NCBI GenBank assembly: GCA_023667395.1
Contig: JAMPAC010000015.1
Span: 1 to 59,267, forward strand
Direction of reading: 5' to 3'
DNA length: 59,267 bases
Origin: Blautia sp.
Lineage (GTDB): Bacteria; Bacillota; Clostridia; Lachnospirales; Lachnospiraceae
Shown: positions 28,267 to 37,021 of the stretch, in pieces
How positions within the stretch are numbered: the first letter of the stretch is position 1
Layout: the number at the start of each line of letters is the position of its first letter
Translations under genes and position numbers: made by a program
The notes under the pieces: generated by a model
Seen by the model: the letters and a program-made list of their open reading frames with translations, nothing else
The model's database searches: none
Told to the model about the DNA's origin: nothing

Positions 28267-28327
28267 CCTCCCATTCCAGTTCCGTTTCTGCACTCCAGTG
28301 CCCCTGCTCTCCTCCCGCTACCGTTCC
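28267..28327 (-). repeat. Hairpin leader repeat, copy C (short form)
   Basis: On the minus strand it runs from GGAACGG, which overlaps the end of the upstream coding region, to CGGAACTGGAATGGGAGG, the SD of the GtrB-like gene. The central stem is mostly lost. Confidence 0.75.
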
Positions 28328-29868
28328 CTGTTCTCTGTCTTGATGTACATGATGCCGTCGATGATGCGGATGGAATCTTTGCCCGGAAAGCTGTCCATGG
28401 CCTCGTATTCCTCCGAATAATACATCTCCGCCATGGCCTCCGGGGGCTGTATGTTCAGGGTCGCTCCTAGGTAATGCCTGATAAATTCCCGGTAATTATC
28501 GGCTGTATACAGCAGGCTGTCGCCGTTTAAACCGATCATATTGGAAGTCACCCGCAGGGAAATATCCGTATTGGGATATTGCTCGTCGCTGACGTATCCG
28601 ATCATGGCAATGGGAATTCCGGGATAATACCCATCCGTCTGTTCGATCCGGTCAAGCAGGCGCACACAATAAGCATATGTCTTCTCATAACGCTTCTCCA
28701 GATTGGAATAGGCGATATTATCCGCCACCGCATAATGGAATACCAGCACAAAAGCCGCGCACAGCGCCGCCCACTCCGTCCACACGAAACCCTTTGCCTT
28801 CCCATGGCTCCTTCCCGCAAACGCCAGCATCCCGATCAGGAGCAATACCCACTGATACCGCATCAACAGATGATAATTCACGTCTGGCGAGATCAGGAGG
28901 ATCACATTGGCGATCACGGGAAAAATTACCAATACAAGTGTCATTATAACGAAAAAGAACGAATTTTTCCACCCCTTTCTGTTCCGCATCCCATAAAAAG
29001 CCGCGCCGACTGCCGCCAACAGCAGGAGCAGGCAGGCAGCGGCCGACAAAGCGCTCTGAAAAACCACATTCCCTTTCAGGGAAAAGGCGAAGAAATCATG
29101 GTACATATTTGGGATTGTCTCAAGCAGGCGGCCTGTCAGCCTGCCCGAAGCCATATCATCGATCCCCTGGTAAGAGGCAAGTTCCTTTCCCTGTACCTTC
29201 AACAGGATCTGAAGGATCAGGTAATAAAGCGCCACTCCAATGACACCCATATACAGATAACGTGCAGCTTTCTTTGTTTTCGCCTTTACGCTTTCCTCCC
29301 CCGCCGCCAGCATCAGGATGCCATACGCCGAGAGGATCATGGCAAAAGGCAGGTATGCCTGATAGGTTCCCATGCTGAAAGCCAGGCACACCCCTCCGGG
29401 AAGAAATCCTTTGTTATATTTTTTCGTGAACAGCGCCGCCAGCACCGCCAAAAGCAGCGCCAGCATATACCCGTCCATGGTGAAAACGTAGGCGAAAGTG
29501 GAGGCCAGCGCCGGAAAGGAGACCAGAAGCCCGCCTGTCAGCACAATCGCCCATGTCCGGCGGATCTCCAGGAATTCCACCAGCGCCGCCGCTGCCAGGG
29601 CGAGGAAAAACAGTCCCAGCACCCCGATCAGCCAGGGGATGGTAAAAAAGGAAGAAAATCCACATGCCACCATCAGGAACCATCTGCCGGAAGTGATCAT
29701 ATTCTGGTCGAAATACATGCTGGCAAGCCCGTCATGATTCGGGATGTCCGACAAAAGCACCGGCATATGTATCAGCAGCCCCATGCTGAAAGTCGCAAGA
29801 AATGCTGTTTTCCATTCCCTTTTTACGACCCCCCGATTCAGTTTTCCAAATAATTCTTCCGGTGTCAT
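28318..29868 (-). CDS. Glucos_trans_II-like membrane glycosyltransferase
   Basis: The 516-residue polytopic protein has an early outer loop SDIPNHDGLASMYFDQNMITSGRWF. The acidic residues and the T-S-G-R-W motif are typical of the Glucos_trans_II family (PF14264), which uses polyprenyl-phosphate glucose to decorate surface glycans. Its partner GT2 lies directly downstream. The ATG at 29868 has AGGAG 7 bases upstream, inside a copy of the hairpin repeat. The soluble C-terminal part (about the last 120 residues) is probably outside the cell. Confidence 0.75.
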   Translation of the reverse strand: MTPEELFGKLNRGVVKREWKTAFLATFSMGLLIHMPVLLSDIPNHDGLASMYFDQNMITSGRWFLMVACGFSSFFTIPWLIGVLGLFFLALAAAALVEFLEIRRTWAIVLTGGLLVSFPALASTFAYVFTMDGYMLALLLAVLAALFTKKYNKGFLPGGVCLAFSMGTYQAYLPFAMILSAYGILMLAAGEESVKAKTKKAARYLYMGVIGVALYYLILQILLKVQGKELASYQGIDDMASGRLTGRLLETIPNMYHDFFAFSLKGNVVFQSALSAAACLLLLLAAVGAAFYGMRNRKGWKNSFFFVIMTLVLVIFPVIANVILLISPDVNYHLLMRYQWVLLLIGMLAFAGRSHGKAKGFVWTEWAALCAAFVLVFHYAVADNIAYSNLEKRYEKTYAYCVRLLDRIEQTDGYYPGIPIAMIGYVSDEQYPNTDISLRVTSNMIGLNGDSLLYTADNYREFIRHYLGATLNIQPPEAMAEMYYSEEYEAMDSFPGKDSIRIIDGIMYIKTENRER

Positions 29869-29869
29869 T

Positions 29870-29922
29870 CCAGTTCTCCTATTCCAGTTCCGTTCCTGCA
29901 TTTCTGCGCCCTTCAACACCCC
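29870..29922 (-). repeat. Hairpin leader repeat, copy D (short form)
   Basis: It fills the whole gap between the SGNH gene stop and the Glucos_trans_II start. On the minus strand it ends in CGGAACTGGAATAGGAG and then repeats AACTGGAATG over the start codon. Confidence 0.75.
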
Positions 29923-30795
29923 TTATTGATTAAGGTACGCGGCGATGGTCTCCGCTATCAGCTGGCGGCCGGCGTCATTGGGATGCAGTCCATCCCCGGT
30001 GTAAATCATCCAGTCCTCCCAGGTCTCATGGGGATAAAAGTCATGGTACAAATCCAATACTTCCACACCCATCTCCTCCGCCACCTGTATTTCCTTATTC
30101 ACATAGTCTTCCAGTATGCCGCCCCCATAATCCTTTTCCTCACAGGTCTTTCCCGTCTCTCCCGTATACCAGGCATAAGTGGAAGTCAGCAGCACGATCC
30201 TCGTATCCGGATAAGCTTCCTGCCAGAAAGACAGCGCACGCCGAAGCGCCCCGCCGAAAGTATATTCATTATGGGGATCCCCCGGGTCGTCAAGGGGGAC
30301 TCCCGAATGATAATCATTGACCCCATACAGTGCCAGCAGCACATCCACTTCGGAGAAATCCGTTTTTTCCAGGGTCTCTATCACTTCCGGAAAATACTCC
30401 GTGGCATTTTCCCTGACAATGGTAGTCCGCTGCGACCCGAAATCATCCAATGCCGCCGCCCGGGAAAGTGTCACGAAAGAAAGGCTGTCCTTGGTAAAGG
30501 CAGTACGCCCCGCTGTTTCGATACGGCTGCAGCAGGTGCCTCCCAGGGCCCCGTTGTAGACTTCCTGTCCTGAGAGCCGGGCCAGATATTCGCTGATGGC
30601 GGTTCCGTCACGAACCTGCCCGCAAATGCTGTCTCCCAGCATTACAATCCGGGGAGCATACTCTTTCTCCACTTTTCTGAGCGGAAAAGTCATCAGCCAG
30701 AGTGCGCCAAATAACGCTGCCGAAACAATCCCATATACAATTATCCTGATCTGAATCCTTTTCTTCAAACGTTCCTCCCCTTTTACAATCCCCAT
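29923..30795 (-). CDS. Membrane-anchored SGNH/GDSL hydrolase
   Basis: The 290-residue protein has one N-terminal membrane segment (17-37) and an outer SGNH domain with all catalytic blocks: GDS at 54-56 (Ser56), GVND at 158-161 and DGLHPN at 268-273 (Asp268, His271). It should act as an esterase or acyltransferase on surface sugars. The ATG at 30795 (GAGG 7 bases upstream) overlaps the PseG-like gene by 13 bases. A TTG at 30768 with GGGGAGG 5 bases upstream and no overlap is equally plausible and would give a start of MKKRIQIR. Confidence 0.88.
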   Translation of the reverse strand: MGIVKGEERLKKRIQIRIIVYGIVSAALFGALWLMTFPLRKVEKEYAPRIVMLGDSICGQVRDGTAISEYLARLSGQEVYNGALGGTCCSRIETAGRTAFTKDSLSFVTLSRAAALDDFGSQRTTIVRENATEYFPEVIETLEKTDFSEVDVLLALYGVNDYHSGVPLDDPGDPHNEYTFGGALRRALSFWQEAYPDTRIVLLTSTYAWYTGETGKTCEEKDYGGGILEDYVNKEIQVAEEMGVEVLDLYHDFYPHETWEDWMIYTGDGLHPNDAGRQLIAETIAAYLNQ

Positions 30796-31907
30796 GCACT
30801 ATCCTCACCCGGCGTTCGGTTCCTGTTACTTTCCGCCGCTATACCTGAGGATGCCATGAAAAGCTTTGCCAGTCTTTCAGTTCCCATGCCGTCGATCAGC
30901 TGACGTTCTGTTGCGTAACACTTGTTACGCTTCATCCGATCCATCAGCAGAGCCATCGTCTGCTCCGCAATCCTTTCCAGGACTGCCCCCGGATCCCTGT
31001 GATACGCCCCCGCAGAGAACGCAATGTCCTCCCTGCCAAGATATTCCATTATGTTCTCCTGATTTTCCGCATAGGAAAAACAGATAAAAGGAACCCCCAG
31101 CGCCGCCAGTTCATAGACGGTGGATCCCCCGGCGGTGACTGCCAGATCGCAGCGGCACATCAATTCCGCCATATCACGCACGTTATGGTAAATATGCACA
31201 TCGGGCTGTTGCCTTTCCAATGCTTTCATTTCCTCAAAGTGCGGATTAAACCTGCCAATTATCAGATGATAATTTAATATTCCGTCCGTTATTGAATTAT
31301 TTCCTGCAAATACTTTTTTGGTCTCTTTCTGTATCCTTGTCAGAATCCGCCCCGCAATATTGTCAACATCACCGCCTCCAGCAGTGATCAGGATATCCTC
31401 CGCCCTCTCCCTGATTCTGTAGGTTCTTTCGCGGAACTGCGGCCTCACAGGCGCATAGGCGCCTCCCAGAACCAGTTCCGTACCGGAACCTTTATACAGT
31501 CTTTCATAGTGTTCCCTATCGGCAAACACGTTATAATTGACGACCCTGCTCACGGGAAACCGCTCTTTCCCCATGTCATCCAGCAACGTAACCTTGCCAT
31601 ATTTCCCGATTTCCTGCAAATATCGCTGCGTCACAAAGTAACTGTCTACAATAACATCTGTTTTTCCATTGGGTTCCATAATCCCGCACCATGCGGGAAG
31701 TTCCGCCTCCATCTCCTGCGGATCACTCCCCAGCACAAAGGCATCATACCCCCGCTCCCGTGCCATTTCCGCGGACTGCGGGTCCGCGCAGACAAAAAGG
31801 ATCCTGCGGCTGCCCGCATATTTCCGCAGTTCATCCGCTATGGTCAGGCATCGCATCAGATGACCCGCCCCTATCCTGGCATTGCCGTCCGCCCGAATCA
31901 GAAACAT
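30783..31907 (-). CDS. PseG-like UDP-sugar hydrolase
   Basis: The 374-residue protein has the PseG pattern. IRADGNARIGAGHLMRC at the N-terminus carries the putative catalytic His16, and the C-terminal half has a GT28-like UDP-binding segment TAGGSTVYELAALGVPFI. PseG removes UDP from a 2,4-diacetamido-trideoxyhexose during pseudaminic acid synthesis. PseB, PseC, PseI and PseF partners are not in the window, so the true substrate may be another diacetamido sugar. It overlaps the MaoC-like gene by 10 bases and the SGNH gene by 13, so the three are probably co-translated. Confidence 0.8.
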   Translation of the reverse strand: MFLIRADGNARIGAGHLMRCLTIADELRKYAGSRRILFVCADPQSAEMARERGYDAFVLGSDPQEMEAELPAWCGIMEPNGKTDVIVDSYFVTQRYLQEIGKYGKVTLLDDMGKERFPVSRVVNYNVFADREHYERLYKGSGTELVLGGAYAPVRPQFRERTYRIRERAEDILITAGGGDVDNIAGRILTRIQKETKKVFAGNNSITDGILNYHLIIGRFNPHFEEMKALERQQPDVHIYHNVRDMAELMCRCDLAVTAGGSTVYELAALGVPFICFSYAENQENIMEYLGREDIAFSAGAYHRDPGAVLERIAEQTMALLMDRMKRNKCYATERQLIDGMGTERLAKLFMASSGIAAESNRNRTPGEDSAWGL

Positions 31908-32314
31908 ACTTCTCTCCTGTCATACAAAATCTTTGCGGTACCCAGAATGACACAGTTTTCCTCCTGGTCATACACATTGGTCTCCAGTATGATAATGTTC
32001 TTTTCCGTCCGGATCTCCGTGATCCGCACACGAGCCGTTACCGTATCTCCCACATACACCGGTTTCCTGAAAGAAAGATTCTGTTCCAGGTAAATGCTTC
32101 CCTCTCCCGGAAGCTGTGTGCCCAGCACCCTGGAGATCAGTCCCGACACCAGGATCCCATGGACGACACATCTGCCGAACCTGCCATTTTCCGCGTATTC
32201 CCCATCCACATGCAAAGGATTATCGTCTCCCGAAAGTATGGCAAACTGCCGCACATCCTCCATGGTAAAACATTTGGAAGCCTCCGCTTCCTGCCCTGTA
32301 TAAAATCTTTCCAT
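31898..32314 (-). CDS. MaoC-like (R)-specific hydratase domain protein
   Basis: The 138-residue hotdog-fold protein has the hydratase motif SGDDNPLHVD, with catalytic Asp31 and His35. Relatives hydrate short 2-enoyl-CoA to (R)-3-hydroxyacyl-CoA. It shares one base with the acyltransferase stop (TAATG) and overlaps the PseG-like gene. Sitting between a hexapeptide acyltransferase and a nucleotide-sugar hydrolase, it could supply an unusual acyl group such as 3-hydroxybutyryl for a sugar. That role is inference. Confidence 0.8.
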   Translation of the reverse strand: MERFYTGQEAEASKCFTMEDVRQFAILSGDDNPLHVDGEYAENGRFGRCVVHGILVSGLISRVLGTQLPGEGSIYLEQNLSFRKPVYVGDTVTARVRITEIRTEKNIIILETNVYDQEENCVILGTAKILYDRREVCF

Positions 32315-32916
32315 TATACCGTCCTTTCCCCGTCCGGCGCGGCGCATTCCCGCTCTTCATCCTCGTGCAGCCGTCTTTCCAGTTCCAGGATATCCTTTCT
32401 GCGCTCCCCTTTTTTCCTTGCGGGGATTCCCACATACATGGACCACTCTTCCGTGCTCCTGTTGCAGAGGGTCATGCTTCCCACCGCCGTACCCTCCGCC
32501 ACCGTCACTCCTGGCAGAACCACGCTGTTGCAGCCGATGATGGCATGTTTTTCGATCCTCACCGGGCTGCTGATGCTCCCCGGCTTATATTCCGCCGGCA
32601 CCATGGGATTGGTCATGGAGGCGCCGGAGTAGTCGTCCGATACCGCATATATGGAGCACTTGGAGGAAAGCCCCGAAAAATCTTCCATCACAATACCATC
32701 GTCCCCTCCATAAAGCCCGCAAAACTGGGAAATATGGATATGATCCCCCAAAGTGACTTTTCCGCTGATAATGGTAAAATCATCGATCCGCACATGATTT
32801 CCCAGGCTCAGTTTCTCCGGATTATATAGCACCGCATGCCTGCCGATCAGCACATCTGCGCCATACTGCCTTAATCCAAGTTCTTTCAGTTCCTCTTCTG
32901 ATAAAAAATTACTCAA
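32314..32916 (-). CDS. Left-handed beta-helix acyltransferase
   Basis: The 200-residue protein has hexapeptide repeats from about residue 25 to 160 (I-G-R-H, L-G-N-H-V-R-I-D, V-T-L-G-D-H-I and similar) and a long inserted loop GGDDGIVMEDFSGLSS. It should transfer an acetyl or other acyl group from CoA to a sugar, acting as a trimer. I chose TTG at 32916 because AGGAGG lies 7 bases upstream and it follows the previous stop; an ATG at 32979 would overlap the upstream gene by 35 bases and has no good SD. Confidence 0.85.
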   Translation of the reverse strand: MSNFLSEEELKELGLRQYGADVLIGRHAVLYNPEKLSLGNHVRIDDFTIISGKVTLGDHIHISQFCGLYGGDDGIVMEDFSGLSSKCSIYAVSDDYSGASMTNPMVPAEYKPGSISSPVRIEKHAIIGCNSVVLPGVTVAEGTAVGSMTLCNRSTEEWSMYVGIPARKKGERRKDILELERRLHEDEERECAAPDGERTV

Positions 32917-32944
32917 CTGTCTTCCTCCTGCATCGATTGGTATT

Positions 32945-33973
32945 TCATTGCCGCAGCGACTGCCGTCTTCTTCTGACAAACAGCTTGAAGCGATACCACA
33001 GATAGAAACCCAGCTCCCACTTCTGTTGTAACGCGATCAGCCGCTTCTCCTCTTCGCCTGTGTTCTTCCGGTAATAAATATTCTGTTCAAACAGCGGGAA
33101 ACGCTCCCTGATCCCCGCCTTCAGTTCCCTTACAAAGGACAGCCTGGGACGTTCCACGCCCGTCATGTAGGAAAACAGGGTGTTCACATAGTACAATTCC
33201 GTAAAGCGGTACTCGATCTCACTCTCATATTCTTCCAGAAAACCCCGCTCCTTACACTGATCGTACAGCAATATTGCCGCTTTCATACGATCCCTGCACT
33301 TTTCCTCCGATATATGATGCACTGTGGATACCTGGTGCTGGTAATAATAATACATCGGCTCTTCCACTTTCTCAAACCGGGTGAAGTACAGCGACCACAG
33401 GGGACCCGCACAATTGTCTTCGTAGAAGATCCCCTCCGGGAAATCCAGCCCGTTCTCTGCAATCACTTCCCTGCGGTAAACCTTGATCACCATGCTTCCC
33501 ATGCGCATCAGCAGGCTTTTATGCTTTTCCCTGTCCAGTATGCCGGTCTGGGCCATGGTATTATTTTGCACGATCTTTCCCACTTCAAAGGTGTGCTCCG
33601 ACACCAGGTTGTAATCGCATCCCACCAAATCCGCCCCGGTCTCCTCGCCCTTCCGGATCAGTTTTTCATAAAAATCAGGTGTTACCCAATCGTCACTGTC
33701 AATAAATCCCACCCATTGCCCCCGGGCTGCTTTCAGCCCCTCATTTTTGGCGCCGCCCTGGCGTTTATTTTGGGAATAGGTGATCACCCTGACCTTATCC
33801 GGGTACTTCCGCTCATACTCCCGCAGGATAGCAAGGGAATTGTCCGTGGACGCGTCGTTCACCGCCAGGATCTCATAGTCCCCCACAGTCTGGTTCACCA
33901 GCGAATCCATGCAGTAATTCAGTTTTCCCTCCGCCGCCATATTGTACACCGGCACAATGATACTCAGCTTCAT
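32945..33973 (-). CDS. GT2 glycosyltransferase
   Basis: The 342-residue soluble enzyme starts MKLSIIVPVYN, the GT2 nucleotide-binding strand, and has VNDASTDNS, GGAKNEGL and the DXD-like FIDSDDWV near 90. The tail after about 230 is helical and basic, which would suit membrane association. GAGAGG lies 6 bases before the ATG. It follows the ABC flippase gene after 44 bases. The donor and acceptor sugars cannot be read from sequence. Confidence 0.88.
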   Translation of the reverse strand: MKLSIIVPVYNMAAEGKLNYCMDSLVNQTVGDYEILAVNDASTDNSLAILREYERKYPDKVRVITYSQNKRQGGAKNEGLKAARGQWVGFIDSDDWVTPDFYEKLIRKGEETGADLVGCDYNLVSEHTFEVGKIVQNNTMAQTGILDREKHKSLLMRMGSMVIKVYRREVIAENGLDFPEGIFYEDNCAGPLWSLYFTRFEKVEEPMYYYYQHQVSTVHHISEEKCRDRMKAAILLYDQCKERGFLEEYESEIEYRFTELYYVNTLFSYMTGVERPRLSFVRELKAGIRERFPLFEQNIYYRKNTGEEEKRLIALQQKWELGFYLWYRFKLFVRRRRQSLRQ

Positions 33974-34017
33974 AAACTGCCTCTCTGTTACTGTCCGTTT
34001 GTCGCCACAGGGCGTTT

Positions 34018-35775
34018 TCACAGGTTTTCCAGGCTGCCCCGTTCGATGACCGCCCTGCCGTCCTCCACCCTGTACACCAGGTCGCACTTCTCAATGGTCT
34101 GGAGCCTGTGGGCTATGATGATCAGCGTCTTCCGGCCGTGGAGCCTGTTGATGGACTCCATGATCGCCGCCTCCGTGTCGTTGTCCAGGGCGGAAGTGGC
34201 CTCATCCAGCACCAGCACCTCGGGATCGTGATACAGCGCCCTTGCAATGCCGATCCGCTGCCTCTGCCCGCCGGAGAGGCGGATTCCCCGCTCCCCGATC
34301 CCGGTATCAAGCCCCTCTGGCAGCGTTTTGATAAATTCATCCAACTGGGCTTCCCTCAATACCTCCCACAGCCTGTCCTCGTCGATCTTCTCCCTGGGCA
34401 CGCCAAAAGCCACATTGTTCCTGATGGTGTCGTCCAGCATGAAGATCATCTGGGGGATATACCCGATATTCTTCAGCCATTTACGGTAATTCTGCCTGAC
34501 GTCCACACCGTCCGCGTAAACGGTTCCGCTTTTTGTCTCCAGCAGTCCCAGCAGGATATCCACCACCGTGCTCTTTCCCGCGCCGGAGGTTCCCACGATC
34601 CCAACGGAGGCCCCGATGGGAATGGTCATCTCCGCATGGTCGAAGATCAGCCTGTCCGTGTTTGGGTAAGCATACGTGATATCTTTCAATTCAATGGTTC
34701 TTGTCACGGGAAGTTTTTCCTCTTCGTCCGTGGCAAAGGACAGATCCACCTTGTCCCCCTGTATCTCATCCTGCAGATTATCGCTGACTCCCATGAAGAA
34801 CGGCTCAAAATAAGCGATGGAATTAATCTGGTTGTTGATACGGTTCACAGCGGGAAGCAGGACGATGGCCGCCGCCGCCAGAGTGGCCATTGCCGTCACC
34901 AACTCTTCCGTGGGCATACCCGAGGACACCTGCAGGATCATATATCCCATCATGGCAGCCACACAGGCCGTCTCGATCAGCAGCTTGGGGATGTTATTGT
35001 ACAGACTGTACTTCTGCACCGCGTCCACATATCCTTTCCCGCACTTTTTATACTCGGACACAAAGTACTGCTCTTTCCCGGTTACCTTGACCTCCTTGAT
35101 CCCCTGAACCGTCTGGGAGATCCATTTGAACAGTCCGCTGTAGTAATCCTGGTTATCCTTTCCCGCCTGATACATGATGGGTTTCAGCACCTTTTTGATC
35201 ACAAACATCAGTATCAGCAGCACCACCGCCAGCATGACCGTCATGGTCCCGTTGTTCATGAAGCAGTAGCTTACGATGAACAGGGACACCACCCCGTCGG
35301 ACAAAAGCTGCAACAGGGCAAGGATCAGGGCGTACATATTATTCACATCAGAAGTAATGCTCCTCTGCACCACCGCCGTATCCGCATTGAGGTAAAATTC
35401 ATAGCCCCTGCGGAGATAGTTGCGCATCATCCGCTCCGAGGTGCGGAATTGATTCGTATACACAAAGGCAAATGTCAGTTTCTGCTGGAAGAAGAGGAAC
35501 ACGTTCTTCACCACGAACACCGCCACCAGCAGCGCCATCACCGTTATGGAAAAGCTGCTGTAACTGCTGCTGCCCAGGAAACGGTACAACGCCGCCACCG
35601 TGGCGCTGTTCTCCACCGCATCGGGGTCGATGACCACATCCACCACCTGCACCAGCATCCCCACGCCTGCCGTCTGCAGAAAGGCTCCGATCACCATCAG
35701 CACGATCAGGCCTCCCATGGCGCGCTTCTGTTTTTTATCCAATAAGACCTGGAGTTTTTTAATGATCTTGAACAT
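34018..35775 (-). CDS. ABC exporter of the PglK/MsbA type, probable lipid-linked oligosaccharide flippase
   Basis: The protein of about 585 residues has a membrane domain with six helices (about 20-320) and an ATPase domain (about 355-585) with Walker A GTSGAGKST, signature LSGGQRQR and Walker B VLVLDEATSALD. The overall layout resembles Campylobacter PglK, which flips lipid-linked oligosaccharides. A second glycan export route next to Wzm/Wzt is notable. The start is probably ATG at 35775; TTG at 35787 is also in frame with GAGAGGA nearby. Confidence 0.85.
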   Translation of the reverse strand: MFKIIKKLQVLLDKKQKRAMGGLIVLMVIGAFLQTAGVGMLVQVVDVVIDPDAVENSATVAALYRFLGSSSYSSFSITVMALLVAVFVVKNVFLFFQQKLTFAFVYTNQFRTSERMMRNYLRRGYEFYLNADTAVVQRSITSDVNNMYALILALLQLLSDGVVSLFIVSYCFMNNGTMTVMLAVVLLILMFVIKKVLKPIMYQAGKDNQDYYSGLFKWISQTVQGIKEVKVTGKEQYFVSEYKKCGKGYVDAVQKYSLYNNIPKLLIETACVAAMMGYMILQVSSGMPTEELVTAMATLAAAAIVLLPAVNRINNQINSIAYFEPFFMGVSDNLQDEIQGDKVDLSFATDEEEKLPVTRTIELKDITYAYPNTDRLIFDHAEMTIPIGASVGIVGTSGAGKSTVVDILLGLLETKSGTVYADGVDVRQNYRKWLKNIGYIPQMIFMLDDTIRNNVAFGVPREKIDEDRLWEVLREAQLDEFIKTLPEGLDTGIGERGIRLSGGQRQRIGIARALYHDPEVLVLDEATSALDNDTEAAIMESINRLHGRKTLIIIAHRLQTIEKCDLVYRVEDGRAVIERGSLENL

Positions 35776-35823
35776 TATCCTTAACAATCCTCTCTGCCGT
35801 GAACAGCCAGAAAACCGGAAGAA

Positions 35824-35852
35824 CTTAGAAAATCTTCATTCCGTGCGCACTT
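35824..35852 (-). repeat. 29-base repeat at a stop codon, copy 1
   Basis: This segment matches 45633-45661 at 28 of 29 bases. On the minus strand it begins at the stop codon of the GT52-like gene and reads AAGTGCGCACGGAATGAAG and onward. Here only half of the larger hairpin seen at 45.6 kb is present. Confidence 0.8.
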
Positions 35853-36936
35853 AGATTTGCTCGTTCTGCCTGTGGATCAGCGGATCTTCATAGGCATCCA
35901 TGAAGTCCGTTCCCAGGCGGACTGTCTCCTCCGCATAGGACAGGCTCTTAATCTCCGTGAAAACACTCACCACTTTCCGAAAACGCACCCCCGGGAAAAA
36001 CTGCAGCATCTCCATGGGAATCTTTCCGTCAAACTGAGGATACTCAGGAAATTTCTCCCGGTAGTCCAGCTCATCCCTGGGATGGGGCTTGATAAATATC
36101 TTCCCCTCCGGCTCATACATCCTGATGATATCCCGAAAGATCCGCTCCCTGACATCCAGCGTGCACAGGGGATCCGTCAGGATCAGGATCTTATCCTCCC
36201 CCTGCCCCCCGTACAGCTGCCTTTTCAGAGTCTCCATATCCCGGATGAACACACCCAGGATCCGTTCCTTATCCTCCTCCGTGAGCCTGTCCACCAGAGC
36301 CTTTCTGGGGACTTCGACGTATTGGGGACAGGGATACCGTATGGCGGAGATATCGTTGACTTCCATATCCAAGCAGTATTTGCCGTAACCATTCTGCACA
36401 AAGATCAGGTTCAGCTTTCGGGACAGAAAGACCTTCAGCTTAAAATGACCCCTGTTATCATACCGTGCAGCATCAAAATTTTTCAGGCAGTTCAGCCCGT
36501 CCTCCACCGCGTGATAATAGATCTTATTCTGGTTCAGGTAATATCCTATGGGATCGGAATCACAGTAGACATAAATATCCTCATAATCCCTGAAATCCAC
36601 CGGTACATAGGGGGCTTCCAGTTCCGCATACCTTTTGGTGAAGCGGATGCGGTAATAGAGGTTCCCCAGGGCTCCCCCCGTCCCTTTCCTCCACTTTGCC
36701 AGTTCAGGAAAGAAATCCTCCCGCTTCTCGTCAAATTCCACAACCTCCCGAAACAGCCCCGACGCTTCCGCACGGCTTTTCAGATCCTCAAAATCATTGG
36801 ACATGCGGGAGAGCACCAGCGTTGCCTGACCCTGCTGCCCTTTGGGAAGCTTCAGTTCTTTTAACAAAGTCACATATACGTGGTAATACGTGTGACACAC
36901 ATAGATCCTTGTATGCTTTTTCCTGTTCTTTTCCAT
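35851..36936 (-). CDS. GT52/sialyltransferase-like glycosyltransferase
   Basis: The 361-residue protein begins with a Rossmann-like strand and CHTYYHVYVTLLKE. It has the two short motifs shared by several bacterial sialyltransferase families: an E-D-G motif in YYHAVEDGLNCL and an H-P motif in IFIKPHPRDELDY. This suggests a CMP-activated donor such as a nonulosonic acid, which fits the PseG-like gene in the same locus, but no CMP-sugar synthetase is visible. It has its own promoter (36988-36960). The ATG at 36936 has GGAG 6 bases upstream. Confidence 0.7.
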   Translation of the reverse strand: MEKNRKKHTRIYVCHTYYHVYVTLLKELKLPKGQQGQATLVLSRMSNDFEDLKSRAEASGLFREVVEFDEKREDFFPELAKWRKGTGGALGNLYYRIRFTKRYAELEAPYVPVDFRDYEDIYVYCDSDPIGYYLNQNKIYYHAVEDGLNCLKNFDAARYDNRGHFKLKVFLSRKLNLIFVQNGYGKYCLDMEVNDISAIRYPCPQYVEVPRKALVDRLTEEDKERILGVFIRDMETLKRQLYGGQGEDKILILTDPLCTLDVRERIFRDIIRMYEPEGKIFIKPHPRDELDYREKFPEYPQFDGKIPMEMLQFFPGVRFRKVVSVFTEIKSLSYAEETVRLGTDFMDAYEDPLIHRQNEQI

Positions 36937-36959
36937 GATCGTCTCCACAAGTCTTTCCT

Positions 36960-36988
36960 ATTTTAACACAATTTACCGATATAGTAAA
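36960..36988 (-). promoter_or_regulatory. Promoter of the GT52-like gene
   Basis: On the minus strand TTTACT (36988-36983), a 17-base spacer and TAAAAT (36965-36960) with TGT before it. It lies 24 bases upstream of the start codon. Confidence 0.7.
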
Positions 36989-37021
36989 ATAAATCATGAA
37001 TTACTTGTAACCGTTCAGCAC

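Noticed and set aside
28579-29853. Plus-strand open frame of 424 codons opposite the Glucos_trans_II gene
   Set aside because: His/Gln-rich antisense shadow of a hydrophobic protein; no recognisable domain.
34108-35745. Plus-strand open frame of 545 codons opposite the ABC exporter
   Set aside because: Antisense shadow; the minus strand carries Walker A, signature and Walker B motifs in the right order.
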